Shown here in pieces: positions 45,943 through 54,147 of a stretch of DNA of 64,000 nucleotides. Each line of letters opens with the position of its first letter. Positions within the stretch are counted from its first letter, which is position 1. The position numbers and the translations under genes are program-made. Under the pieces are notes generated by a model. That model saw only the letters and a program-made list of their open reading frames with translations. It had not been told where the DNA came from and did no database searches. This DNA comes from Paenibacillus oceani (lineage in GTDB: Bacteria; Bacillota; Bacilli; Paenibacillales; NBRC-103111): positions 124,001-188,000 of the forward strand of contig NZ_JACXJA010000014.1 of the NCBI RefSeq assembly GCF_014705615.1, written 5' to 3'.

Positions 45943-45975
45943 ACCGGGTCTATTCTGCAAGGGAGGTGAAATCAA

Positions 45976-46248
45976 ATGGCAGTTCGCATTCGTTTGAAAC
46001 GTATGGGCGCTCATAAAGCTCCTTTTTACCGCGTGGTTGTATCGGATTCCCGTTCCCCGCGTGACGGCCGATTCATCGAAGAAATCGGTACGTACAATCC
46101 GTTGACGAAACCGGCTGCAGTTACCATCGACGAGGAAAAAGCGTTGAAATGGCTGCAAGACGGCGCGCAAGCGTCCGACACGGTTCGCAACTTGTTCAGC
46201 AAAGCCGGAATCATGACGAAGTTTCACCAAATCAGACAACAGAAGTAA
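45976..46248 (+). CDS. rpsP: 30S ribosomal protein bS16
   Basis: 90 residues, starting [20 protein letters not shown] and containing [20 protein letters not shown], both diagnostic. GGGAGGTGAAAT lies before the ATG. Second member of the conserved ffh-rpsP-khpA-rimM-trmD-rplS block. Confidence 0.98.
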   Translation: MAVRIRLKRMGAHKAPFYRVVVSDSRSPRDGRFIEEIGTYNPLTKPAAVTIDEEKALKWLQDGAQASDTVRNLFSKAGIMTKFHQIRQQK

Positions 46249-46269
46249 TCTGTTGATTTGGAGGTTGCT

Positions 46270-46500
46270 ATGAGAGATTTGATCACCGTTATCGCCAAGG
46301 CGTTGGTTGATCATCCGGAAGATGTCGTCGTGAACGAAGCCGAGGAGAAAGACGAGATCGTTTACCGGCTGTCCGTTCATCCGTCCGATATGGGCAAGGT
46401 GATCGGCAAGCAGGGGCGTATCGCCAAAGCTTTGCGCACTGTCGTCACATCGGCGGCCGTGAAACAAAACAAACGCGTGTCCGTGGAAATCGTCTCTTGA
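46270..46500 (+). CDS. khpA: KH-domain RNA-binding protein KhpA
   Basis: 76 residues, a single KH domain with the GxxG loop in MGKVIGKQGRIAKALRTVV. KhpA works with KhpB (Jag) in RNA binding and, in streptococci, in control of cell elongation. TTGGAGG precedes the ATG; an in-frame TTG at 46258 would add four residues. B. subtilis name ylqC. A terminator-like hairpin follows at 46593. Confidence 0.94.
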   Translation: MRDLITVIAKALVDHPEDVVVNEAEEKDEIVYRLSVHPSDMGKVIGKQGRIAKALRTVVTSAAVKQNKRVSVEIVS

Positions 46501-46592
46501 CGTTTGAAGCGGACTCGCTTCCGTTTGCCTTCCGTTCCAGCCGCTATGCGGCAAGTATAACGGTTGGAACGGGAGCGCAAGCTGCAGGCAGG

Positions 46593-46625
46593 AAGGGTTA
46601 GGCCGCTCGCGCCTAGCCCTTTTTC
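46593..46625 (+). terminator. Terminator between khpA and rimM
   Basis: AAGGGTTAGGC and GCCTAGCCCT form a long stem followed by TTTTT. It would separate rimM-trmD from upstream transcription, at least in part. Confidence 0.75.
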
Positions 46626-46720
46626 CAAATCCGGAGGACGGCGGTCCGCTGTCCGCTGTCCTGCTCTGCTTCGAAAGCTCGGAATATACAAATGAATACC
46701 GGTTACATGGAGGGACATGG

Positions 46721-47245
46721 ATGAGCGGAAAACTGTACAGTGTCGGTAAAGTGGTCAATACGCACGGCGTTCGCGGAGAGCTTAAAGTTGTGCCGCAAAC
46801 GGACTTTCCCGAAGAACGGTTTGCCAAAGGCAGCCGGCTGATCGTGGTAAACCCACAGAACGAAGCCGATCGTATGGCCGTTCAGGTGGAGTCGGCCCGT
46901 CTCAACAAAAACGTGTATATCGTCAAGCTGAAAGGGCACGTTAACATTAATGAAGTACTGCCTTACAAAGGCTGGGAGTTGAAAGTGGCCGAAGAAGAGC
47001 GGAAGCCGCTGGACGAAGGCGAATATTATTATCATGAGATTATCGGCTGCACCGTCGTTACAGAGGACGGGGAAGAGCTTGGAGCGGTAAGCGAAATACT
47101 GGCTCCCGGAGCGAACCACGTGTGGGTCGTCGAACGTCCCAAAGGCAAGCAGGTATTATTGCCGGTCATTGACGACGTCATTCTCGACGTGGATGTGGAA
47201 GCGAAACGGATCCGGGTTCATCTGATGGAAGGTTTGATCGACTGA
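46721..47245 (+). CDS. rimM: Ribosome maturation factor RimM
   Basis: 174 residues. Binds bS19-containing 30S precursors and helps mature the 16S 3' domain. The N-terminal RimM domain carries [20 protein letters not shown], and the C-terminal PRC barrel carries [20 protein letters not shown] and [32 protein letters not shown] precedes the ATG. Its stop overlaps the trmD start (TGATG), so the two are coupled. Confidence 0.95.
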   Translation: MSGKLYSVGKVVNTHGVRGELKVVPQTDFPEERFAKGSRLIVVNPQNEADRMAVQVESARLNKNVYIVKLKGHVNINEVLPYKGWELKVAEEERKPLDEGEYYYHEIIGCTVVTEDGEELGAVSEILAPGANHVWVVERPKGKQVLLPVIDDVILDVDVEAKRIRVHLMEGLID

Positions 47246-47985
47246 TGCGGATTGAGGTGCTGACTCTTTTTCCGAGTATGTTTGAAGGCGTCTTCGGTTC
47301 GAGTATATTGGGCAAAGCGCGGGATAAAGGAATCGTTTCGCTGCAAACGGTTAACTTTCGCGATTATGCGAACAACAAGCACAATACGGTGGACGATTAC
47401 CCGTTCGGCGGCGGGGGAGGCATGGTGCTGAAGGCGGAACCGATCTTCAGCGCCGTGGAAGAGCTGGCGCCGCCCGGAGGAGATCGCCCGCGGGTTATTC
47501 TCATGTGCCCGCAGGGCGAAACGTTTACACAGCGCAAAGCGGAGGAATTGTCGCGGGAAAGCCATCTCGTGTTCGTTTGCGGACACTACGAGGGGTACGA
47601 CGAGCGGATTCGCGAGCACTTGATCACAGACGAGCTCTCGATCGGCGACTACGTGCTGACCGGCGGCGAGCTGCCGGCGATGGTTGTGATCGACAGCGTC
47701 GTCAGACTGCTTCCCGGCGTGCTCGGCAACGAACTGTCCGCTGTCACTGATTCGTTCAGTACGGGGCTGCTGGAATATCCGCATTATACGCGGCCTGCTC
47801 AGTTTCGGGAGTGGCCGGTGCCGGACGTGCTGTTATCCGGTCATCACGACAACATAGCCCGCTGGAGACGCGAGCAGTCGCTGCTCCGGACGCTGAGGAG
47901 ACGGCCGGATTTGCTGGAGGATGCCGACTTGACGCCGAAGGAACGGGCGTGGTTGGAGAAGCAGCGGAGTGAGCCGGAGTCGTAG
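47245..47985 (+). CDS. trmD: tRNA (guanine37-N1)-methyltransferase
   Basis: SPOUT-class enzyme that makes m1G37 in tRNAs with a G at position 36. 246 residues, normal length. Conserved parts: [40 protein letters not shown], the trefoil-knot cofactor site [15 protein letters not shown] and [20 protein letters not shown]. Dimer, cytoplasm. Overlaps rimM by one base. Confidence 0.97.
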   Translation: MRIEVLTLFPSMFEGVFGSSILGKARDKGIVSLQTVNFRDYANNKHNTVDDYPFGGGGGMVLKAEPIFSAVEELAPPGGDRPRVILMCPQGETFTQRKAEELSRESHLVFVCGHYEGYDERIREHLITDELSIGDYVLTGGELPAMVVIDSVVRLLPGVLGNELSAVTDSFSTGLLEYPHYTRPAQFREWPVPDVLLSGHHDNIARWRREQSLLRTLRRRPDLLEDADLTPKERAWLEKQRSEPES

Positions 47986-48029
47986 CGGGGGAAAGCTAGA
48001 GCTTTCAATTGATATTTTAGAAGAGTTGC

Positions 48030-48059
48030 TTGCATTCATTAGGGCGGGTATGGTAAAAT
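48030..48059 (+). promoter_or_regulatory. rplS promoter
   Basis: TTGCAT (48030-48035), 18-bp spacer, TAAAAT (48054-48059), leaving a leader near 100 nt. Confidence 0.55.
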
Positions 48060-48065
48060 ATCACC

Positions 48066-48168
48066 TGTTGTAGTTTTTAGTTCGGTGGTCCTCTGCGCGC
48101 CATGATGTCAGCCATATAGGGCTTTCGGAGCGAGTACGAACATCTGAGTGGAAGGAGGAAGTCAACCT
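48066..48168 (+). promoter_or_regulatory. Candidate L19 leader RNA
   Basis: The leader between the rplS promoter and its start has short pairing segments (GGTCCTCTGCGCGCC, GGCTTTCGGAGC). Firmicutes carry an autoregulatory L19 leader at this place; I did not verify the consensus. Confidence 0.35.
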
Positions 48169-48507
48169 ATGAATCTTTTACGTGAAATTACGCAAGAACA
48201 GCTTCGTCAAGTACCAAGCTTTCGTCCAGGCGACACGTTGAAAGTGCATGTTAAGGTTATCGAGGGCTCGCGCGAACGGATCCAGCTGTTTGAAGGTGTT
48301 GTGATCAAGCGTCGTGGCGGCGGAATCAGCGAAACGTTTACCGTTCGCAAAGTTTCGTATGGCGTAGGCGTGGAAAGAACATTCCCGCTGCATTCGCCTA
48401 AGCTCGAGAAAATCGAGGTGGCTCGCCGGGGTAAAGTTCGCCGCGCGAAGCTCTACTACTTGCGCGGACTGCGCGGTAAAGCAGCTAGAATTCAAGAAAT
48501 TCGTTAA
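48169..48507 (+). CDS. rplS: 50S ribosomal protein bL19
   Basis: 112 residues. [39 protein letters not shown] and [20 protein letters not shown] are diagnostic. GAAGGAGGAAG precedes the ATG; earlier in-frame starts lack a site. Located at the 30S-50S interface. It has its own promoter after trmD. Confidence 0.98.
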   Translation: MNLLREITQEQLRQVPSFRPGDTLKVHVKVIEGSRERIQLFEGVVIKRRGGGISETFTVRKVSYGVGVERTFPLHSPKLEKIEVARRGKVRRAKLYYLRGLRGKAARIQEIR

Positions 48508-48619
48508 TCGGAATGGGGGCTTGTCGCAAACAAGTCCCTTTTCGTTTACCCGAATAGAGATAGGACGACTTCAGTACCATGCAGAAGGAAGCGTAATTCC
48601 GGAGCAGAAGGGGGAGGCT

Positions 48620-49393
48620 ATGAGCGATAACGATCAAGCGAAACGTCCGGTTCCAGCGAATGCAAACGATATGCCGGACGAGAGCAAGCAGTCGGATTCA
48701 GACATGGAGCGCTCCACAGCTCCGGAAGCGGCAAGCGCCGAAGAGGGCCTGAACCGGAGCGATGCGCCGCCGGCGAATGGACAAGTTGAGCCGGCACGTG
48801 AAACGGATGGGGCCGACGTCCAAGCAGCGACGCAGACCGGCGGCACCGCCGCCGCGAAAGCGAAAAACGAAGTGTGGGAATGGACCAAGGCGCTGCTGAT
48901 TGCGTTCGCGCTCGCCTTTTTGATCCGCTACTTCCTGTTCGGCTCCTACATCGTGGACGGCCCGTCGATGAAACCGAATTTTCACACCGGCGAGCGAATT
49001 ATCGTCAACAAACTGCTGTACAAGTTCCGTGAGCCGAAACGCGGCGAAGTGATCGTGTTCCACGCTCCGGGCAATAAAGATTTCATCAAACGCGTAGTGG
49101 CGCTCCCGGGCGAGACCGTTAAAGTGCAGGGCGATACCGTTTTTGTTAACGGACAAGCGGTGGACGAGCCGTTTTTGCGGGATGTTATAGAGAAAGCGAA
49201 GCAATCGGGCAGAACGTATAACGATCTGAACTGGCCGGAATCCAAAGTTCCGGAAGGGACCGTTTTCGTCATGGGGGACAACCGCTCGGACAGCACGGAT
49301 AGCCGGATGATCGGGCCTGTGCCGTTTGACAATATCGTCGGGCGGGCGGATATCGTTTTTTGGCCGGTGAAAGATTGGCAATGGATTCATTAA
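48620..49393 (+). CDS. lepB: Type I signal peptidase with long N-terminal extension
   Basis: 257 residues. Removes signal peptides from exported proteins. The Ser/Lys dyad is intact: Ser116 in [15 protein letters not shown] and Lys157 in [16 protein letters not shown]; box E reads [14 protein letters not shown]. One transmembrane helix lies near 93-111. Before it is a hydrophilic, disordered stretch of about 85 residues rich in Asp, Glu, Ala and Pro, much longer than in B. subtilis SipS. The ATG 48620 follows GGGGGAGG; no later start gives a better site. Follows rplS as sipS/lepB does in other Firmicutes. Confidence 0.92.
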   Translation: MSDNDQAKRPVPANANDMPDESKQSDSDMERSTAPEAASAEEGLNRSDAPPANGQVEPARETDGADVQAATQTGGTAAAKAKNEVWEWTKALLIAFALAFLIRYFLFGSYIVDGPSMKPNFHTGERIIVNKLLYKFREPKRGEVIVFHAPGNKDFIKRVVALPGETVKVQGDTVFVNGQAVDEPFLRDVIEKAKQSGRTYNDLNWPESKVPEGTVFVMGDNRSDSTDSRMIGPVPFDNIVGRADIVFWPVKDWQWIH

Positions 49394-49424
49394 AGAAATG
49401 AACGGACAGTCGGGAGGTGACGGC

Positions 49425-50324
49425 ATGGCGACGATCCAATGGTTTCCCGGTCATATGACGCGGGCGAAGCGGCAAATCCAGGAGAAGCTGAAGTTGATTG
49501 ATCTTGCGATCGAACTGCTGGACGCTCGGGTTCCGCTCTCCAGCCGCAATCCGATGATCGATGAAATATTGATGAACAAGCCTCGGCTCGTTTTGTTGAA
49601 CAAAGCGGATTTGGCCGATCCGAGCGTTACCCGGGAATGGGTTCAATATTTTGCCGGCATCGGCATCGAGGCGCTGCCGATAGACTGTGTATCGGGCGAG
49701 GGCGTACGGGCCATCCCGGAGCGGGCGAAGCATGCGCTGAAGGACAAGATCGAGAAGCAGCTCAGCAAAGGAATGAACCCGCGTGCGGTACGGGCGCTGA
49801 TCGTCGGTATCCCGAACGTAGGGAAGTCGACCTTGATCAACCGTCTCGCAGGCAAGCATATTGCGGCGACCGGAGACAAGCCGGGAGTGACGAAGGGGCA
49901 GCAGTGGATCAAGGCAGGCGGGGATCTGGAACTGCTCGATACGCCGGGGATATTGTGGCCGAAGTTCGAGGATCAGCAGGTGGGCTACAAGCTGGCGGCG
50001 ATCGGGTCGATCAGCGATCAGATTTTGCAGGTGGAAGATGTGGCGTATCATGCGATCCGGTTTCTGATTGCCGGGTATCCAGGCGAGTTGCAGCAGCGGT
50101 ACGAGCTGGACGAGCTTCCGTCCGGACAGTCGGAGCCGAATGCGTTCGTCGACGTGATGGAACGGATCGGCCGCAAGCGGGGCTGCCTGCAAAGCGGGGG
50201 GACGATCAACCTGGAGAAGGCGTCGATGGTCATCCTGCGGGATCTGCGAGGCGGTAAGCTGGGCCGGATCAGTCTGGAAAGCCCGAATCAGATGCAGTAT
50301 ATGACAAGCACTCTTGACGGCTGA
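49425..50324 (+). CDS. rbgA: Ribosome biogenesis GTPase RbgA (YlqF)
   Basis: 299 residues. Essential in B. subtilis for late 50S assembly. Circularly permuted GTPase: G4 [10 protein letters not shown] precedes G1 [17 protein letters not shown] (from residue 128) and G3 [10 protein letters not shown]. It begins [20 protein letters not shown], with the His of the catalytic region. The C-terminal ANTAR-like domain follows. GGGAGGTGACGGC precedes the ATG. Confidence 0.96.
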   Translation: MATIQWFPGHMTRAKRQIQEKLKLIDLAIELLDARVPLSSRNPMIDEILMNKPRLVLLNKADLADPSVTREWVQYFAGIGIEALPIDCVSGEGVRAIPERAKHALKDKIEKQLSKGMNPRAVRALIVGIPNVGKSTLINRLAGKHIAATGDKPGVTKGQQWIKAGGDLELLDTPGILWPKFEDQQVGYKLAAIGSISDQILQVEDVAYHAIRFLIAGYPGELQQRYELDELPSGQSEPNAFVDVMERIGRKRGCLQSGGTINLEKASMVILRDLRGGKLGRISLESPNQMQYMTSTLDG

Positions 50325-50480
50325 ACGTTACGCCGCCCGAGGGTGCTTTTTTGTCGTTACCGGGGGATTTAGGCTGAGCGATTTCCAGCGAATGTATAGG
50401 GGGATTTTGCGGGAGGGATCAGATGCGGTCTTCCCACTTGTCCGTATTCCCGGTACAATGGAACATACAAACGACCGATC

Positions 50481-51110
50481 ATGGGGGAACGCAAGGTGCT
50501 GGAATATGAACGCGATTTATGGCAAAGCGGCATCCGGTTCGTCGCGGGGATCGACGAGGTCGGACGCGGCTGTCTGTTCGGCGACGTAGTTGCCGCAGCG
50601 GTGATTTTGCCGGAGGGCTGCGAAATTGAAGGAATTAACGATTCGAAAAAGTTAAGCGAGAAAAAACGCGAGGAGCTGTATCCGATCATTACGGAGCGGG
50701 CGCTCGGGATCGGGATCGGCTGCGTGAGCGCTTCGGTAGTCGATTCGATCAACATTAAGCAGGCGGCCAGACTGGCAATGAAGAAGGCGCTGGAGCAGCT
50801 AAGCGAATCGGTCGTGCCGGACTATCTGCTGGTCGATGCGGAGAAGGTGGACAGCTCGATCCGGCAGCTCGCGGTTATACACGGGGATGCGCTTAGCCAG
50901 TCGATTGCGGCCGCTTCGATCATCGCCAAAGTAACCCGGGACCGCCTCTGTCTTCAGTGGGATATGGAATTTCCCGAATACGGAATCGCTGCGCATAAAG
51001 GATACGCTACGAAAGCGCACAGGGAAGCGATACTCGAATACGGGGCTTGCCCGCTGCACCGCAAAACGTTTTTGAAAGGGTTGTTAAACGAGCAACTGGA
51101 GCTGTTCTGA
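50481..51110 (+). CDS. rnhB: Ribonuclease HII
   Basis: 209 residues from ATG 50481; a GTG at 50496 has the better ribosome site (GGGGGA 7 bp upstream) and may be the true start, giving 204. Cleaves RNA at RNA-DNA junctions, including single ribonucleotides in DNA. Catalytic acids lie in GIDEVGRGCLFGDVVAAAV (Asp, Glu) and LLVDAEKVDSS (Asp). INDSKKLSEKKREELY and IAAASIIAKVTRDRL are further signatures. Same order as B. subtilis after ylqF. Confidence 0.94.
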   Translation: MGERKVLEYERDLWQSGIRFVAGIDEVGRGCLFGDVVAAAVILPEGCEIEGINDSKKLSEKKREELYPIITERALGIGIGCVSASVVDSINIKQAARLAMKKALEQLSESVVPDYLLVDAEKVDSSIRQLAVIHGDALSQSIAAASIIAKVTRDRLCLQWDMEFPEYGIAAHKGYATKAHREAILEYGACPLHRKTFLKGLLNEQLELF

Positions 51111-51190
51111 CTCCATAGGCCTATTAACAATAAATCCGTATCAAGCCGATATACATAAGAAACAGATATGACGGTAAAGGAGTCGGCGAT

Positions 51191-53041
51191 ATGAGCATGC
51201 AGATCGGTCAAATGATGCGGAATTTGCTTGGCGAGATGCAGCCGGCGGCAGATGCCAAATCGCTGGAGCTGAAAGTCGGCCAAATCGTCAAAGGCATGGT
51301 GCTGCAGTTGCTCGGTGAGCAGGATGCGATTGTTAATATAGGCGGGGTCCATATGAGGGCCAAGCTGGAAATTCCACTGCGCCAGGGATTAGTGACGTTT
51401 CTGCAGGTGATGCCCGATTCGAACGGCAGCCAATTGGTGCTGAAGCCGGTAAACGGGTCGGCGCTGCCGCTTGATGAAGGGGCGTTGTCCGAGCTTGTCA
51501 AAGGATTTCCTTCCAAAGACCAGCCTGCGCTGAAAGAATTGGCGAAGCAACTGCAGCAGGCGGATGTGCCTCCCACGAAAGCGAATCTGCAATCGTTTCA
51601 TAAAATCATGACTCAGGCGCCTGCCCAGGTTCCGGCCAATCAATGGCTGGAAGCGGCTGTCGTGGCAAACGACCGGAATTTGCCCTTATCCCGGGAAACG
51701 GTAGCCGGCCTTCGGGAGGCGATGTTCGGTCCGGCGCTGCAGGAGAGGCTGGACGGACTCGAGGCGAGAGCTTCGGAAGCGTCACGCACGCTTGCCGCAA
51801 GCGGTACGGCCGCAGAGCTGAAGCCGCTTCTGGACAAGCTGCAGCAGGCGATCGGCCAAGTCCGCGAGGCGGCAGGACGTATGCCGGCAGCTGCGTCGAC
51901 TGTGCCGGCGGCGCTGCCGGCGGAACAAGCCGCGCCGGACGTGCCGGCAAGACCGCAGACATCTGCGGCGAATCCGGCGCCGGGAATGGCAAATGCTCCC
52001 GCACGCGAGCCGATTCCATGGTCGCAGAGTGTGGGCGCTGCCTCTACGGCGGTGCCGGCTTCGGGTCCAGGAAGCGGAGGTGCTGCAACCGGGGCAAATG
52101 GTGCAGGACAAGCCGGGGACGGGAGGGCGCCGGGGACGGCAGCAGGGACGGAAGCCGCTGTAAGCCGGGATTCGGCTATCCCCAAAGCGGCGAATCCGGC
52201 CGCGTCCGCAATTCCCGCTGCGCCCCAACCATACGTAGAGCACGATCCGTCCTCCTCCGGCCGGCCGGCAGCTAGAGCCGACGACAATTGGATATCGCGC
52301 GTTCTGAAGGCGGTAGGCATGGATCACGAGCATCAGCTCGCCAAAGCGATCGAGAAGGCGGAGCCGAAGCCGGGAGGAACGCCTATGACGCACGACCCGG
52401 CCTCTGTGCGGCTTGCAGCGCAGGAACCGGAGGCTAGAGCCGTTCCATCCGATCCGGGCCGTCACGCGGCGGCTGACAGCCTCAAAAGCGTCCTGCTGCA
52501 GGTGATCAGTTCGAGCTCCGCACCGGAGCCTTTACGCGAGCAAGCGCAGCAGACTTTGCAGCAAATTACCGGGCAGCAGCTGCTGTTATCGCCCGACCGG
52601 GGGTCCGTATTCAGCCATGTCACTTTATTGCTGCCGGTGCGTCATGAAGGAGGCGAGCAGACGGCCGCGATTCACGTCCAGTCGAGAAAAGGAAAACGGG
52701 GGGAAATCGACGCGCAAAATTGCCGGCTGCTGTTCGACTTGAACATGCAGACGCTTGGTTTGACTCTTGTCGACGTTCAGGTGTTCGATAAAAAAGTGCA
52801 TCTGCAGGTGCATAATGATATGCCGTTTCTCGGACCGCTGCTCCAGCAGTACCGCGATGAGATTGAAGACGGGCTAAGGCAGAACGGATACCAGTTCATG
52901 GCGCTTAAATGCAGCCCTTTTCCTCAGCCCGCGCAGGCGGATTCCGACTCCTCTGGTATGGCCGTCTTGAATCCAGACAGAGCTGCGGCAGCATCCGGAT
53001 TCCGCGTAAAGCCGTATAAAGGTGTGGACGTGAAAGTATGA
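51191..53041 (+). CDS. ylqG: FliK-like hook-length-control domain protein (YlqG-like)
   Basis: 616 residues with no signal peptide. Residues 1-130 are amphipathic, 225-360 form an Ala/Pro/Gly-rich low-complexity linker, and the last 150 resemble the C-terminal domain of flagellar hook-length regulator FliK (VTLLLPVRHEGGEQTAAIHV, LLFDLNMQTLGLTLVDVQVF). B. subtilis YlqG, of unknown role, occupies the same position. The gene overlaps ylqH by 4 bp. No other flagellar gene is near. The partner resembles the cytoplasmic part of FlhB, so the pair mimics the FliK-FlhB switch of type III export. Function unknown. Confidence 0.7.
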   Translation: MSMQIGQMMRNLLGEMQPAADAKSLELKVGQIVKGMVLQLLGEQDAIVNIGGVHMRAKLEIPLRQGLVTFLQVMPDSNGSQLVLKPVNGSALPLDEGALSELVKGFPSKDQPALKELAKQLQQADVPPTKANLQSFHKIMTQAPAQVPANQWLEAAVVANDRNLPLSRETVAGLREAMFGPALQERLDGLEARASEASRTLAASGTAAELKPLLDKLQQAIGQVREAAGRMPAAASTVPAALPAEQAAPDVPARPQTSAANPAPGMANAPAREPIPWSQSVGAASTAVPASGPGSGGAATGANGAGQAGDGRAPGTAAGTEAAVSRDSAIPKAANPAASAIPAAPQPYVEHDPSSSGRPAARADDNWISRVLKAVGMDHEHQLAKAIEKAEPKPGGTPMTHDPASVRLAAQEPEARAVPSDPGRHAAADSLKSVLLQVISSSSAPEPLREQAQQTLQQITGQQLLLSPDRGSVFSHVTLLLPVRHEGGEQTAAIHVQSRKGKRGEIDAQNCRLLFDLNMQTLGLTLVDVQVFDKKVHLQVHNDMPFLGPLLQQYRDEIEDGLRQNGYQFMALKCSPFPQPAQADSDSSGMAVLNPDRAAAASGFRVKPYKGVDVKV

Positions 53042-53349
53042 ACGGAAACAATAAGAAGGATCGGAACAGCAGCATCAAAAAAGCGGTAGCACTCCGCTAC
53101 ATGCCCGGCGAGAACACTTCCCCAGTCGTCGTAGCCAAAGGGAAGGGCCACATCGCGGAGACGATCATGGAGAAGGCGAAGGAGCACGGCGTCCCGCTGC
53201 AGGAAGATCCGTCGCTCGTCGAAGTGTTGTCCAAGCTGGATCTGAAGCAGGAAATCCCTCCCGAGCTATACCAGCTGGTCGCCGAAATATTAAGCTTCGT
53301 GTACCGGACCGATTCGCGCGCCAAGGCGGGAAGGGAAGAAGCGAAATGA
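53038..53349 (+). CDS. ylqH: FlhB C-terminal domain homologue (YlqH-like)
   Basis: 103 residues. Corresponds to the cytoplasmic domain of FlhB/YscU without its membrane part: KKAVALRYMPGENTSPVVVA, AKEHGVPLQEDPSLVEVLSK and QEIPPELYQLVAEILSFVYR. Full FlhB cuts itself in an NPTH motif at the start of this domain; here that position reads NSSI, so autocleavage is not expected. Begins on ATGA overlapping ylqG and ends overlapping yraN, so the three are coupled. Function unknown; a soluble adaptor is plausible. Confidence 0.82.
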   Translation: MNGNNKKDRNSSIKKAVALRYMPGENTSPVVVAKGKGHIAETIMEKAKEHGVPLQEDPSLVEVLSKLDLKQEIPPELYQLVAEILSFVYRTDSRAKAGREEAK

Positions 53350-53726
53350 CGGGCGGAAGAATGGCAGACGGCAGACGTGCGCTGGGGCGCAAAGGGGAAG
53401 AGGCAGCCGCCGCTTACCTGGAAGCGGCAGGGTACCGGATACTGGAACGGAACTGGCGTTGTCCGAGCGGGGAGCTTGACCTGATCACGGAGACGGATGG
53501 AGTCATTGTTTTCGTGGAAGTGCGTTCCCGCCGCGATACCGGGACGTTCGGAACGGCGGAGGAATCCGTCGACGCCCGCAAACGGAACAAGGTACGGGAG
53601 ACGGCGAATGTTTACTTGTACCGCAATCGGGCTTTCGATAGAAAGACGCGGTATGACGTCATTGCGGTCGCGTTTACGACCGGCGGGGAGCTGCACCGAA
53701 TCAATCACATTCCATACGCTTTTTAA
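53346..53726 (+). CDS. yraN: UPF0102 (YraN) nuclease-fold protein
   Basis: 126 residues. RRALGRKGEEAAAAYLEAAG opens the protein and the PD-(D/E)XK core follows: CPSGELDLITETDGVIVFVE, then VRSRR. Catalytic-type Asp/Glu and Lys/Arg positions are present, so nuclease activity is plausible but unproven for the family. Starts on ATGA overlapping ylqH; ATG 53361 is an alternative. Terminator at 53742. Confidence 0.92.
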   Translation: MTGGRMADGRRALGRKGEEAAAAYLEAAGYRILERNWRCPSGELDLITETDGVIVFVEVRSRRDTGTFGTAEESVDARKRNKVRETANVYLYRNRAFDRKTRYDVIAVAFTTGGELHRINHIPYAF

Positions 53727-53741
53727 TGGAATACGTAAGGG

Positions 53742-53782
53742 AAAAAGCCGTCAAGACCGGTTCCGGTCTACGACGGCTTTTT
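53742..53782 (+). terminator. Strong terminator after yraN
   Basis: AAAAAGCCGTC and GACGGCTTTTT enclose a second small stem (ACCGG/CCGGT). It works on both strands and could also end the leftward gene at 53805. Confidence 0.88.
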
Positions 53783-53804
53783 CGTAAGGCTGAGGGCGAT
53801 GCGA

Positions 53805-53993
53805 TCAGCCTTCGCCGGGAATGGAGCATTTGTTGCGGATAAACCGGATCTGATTTTCGATTCGGTTCAGATGCTCCTGATCTTCCGGTGATGCCCCGCT
53901 GCGGCTGCGCAATTGCTCCGCCTCCTGCAACAGGTTGTGCAAATCTTCGCCGGCGTTCGAGCAGTTATAGTTGCTTTCCAATTGATCCAGCAT
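53805..53993 (-). CDS. Small conserved-looking helical protein, unknown
   Basis: 62 residues from an ATG with TGGAGG 5 bp upstream. Mostly helical with heptad-like leucines (LHNLLQEAEQLRSRSG, LNRIENQIRFIRNKC) and two cysteines; probably a small coiled coil. No family recognised. It sits between the yraN terminator and comM; the good ribosome site and composition support a real gene. Confidence 0.55.
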   Translation of the reverse strand: MLDQLESNYNCSNAGEDLHNLLQEAEQLRSRSGASPEDQEHLNRIENQIRFIRNKCSIPGEG

Positions 53994-54147
53994 AGTAGCC
54001 TCCATAGTGTCGTATTGCCCGTGCAGCCAGCAAGCCTCGCAGAAGGGGCTGGCTCATACGGTAATGGGCGGTGCAACACTATTATGCATCGATGTCGGCC
54101 CGGATAATCGTAAAAGCGCGACGAACGGAAATCACGTTACACCCGAA

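Noticed and set aside
46501-46720. khpA-rimM gap as a possible small gene or ncRNA
   Set aside because: The strong hairpin with T-run explains the structure as a terminator and no frame is convincing.
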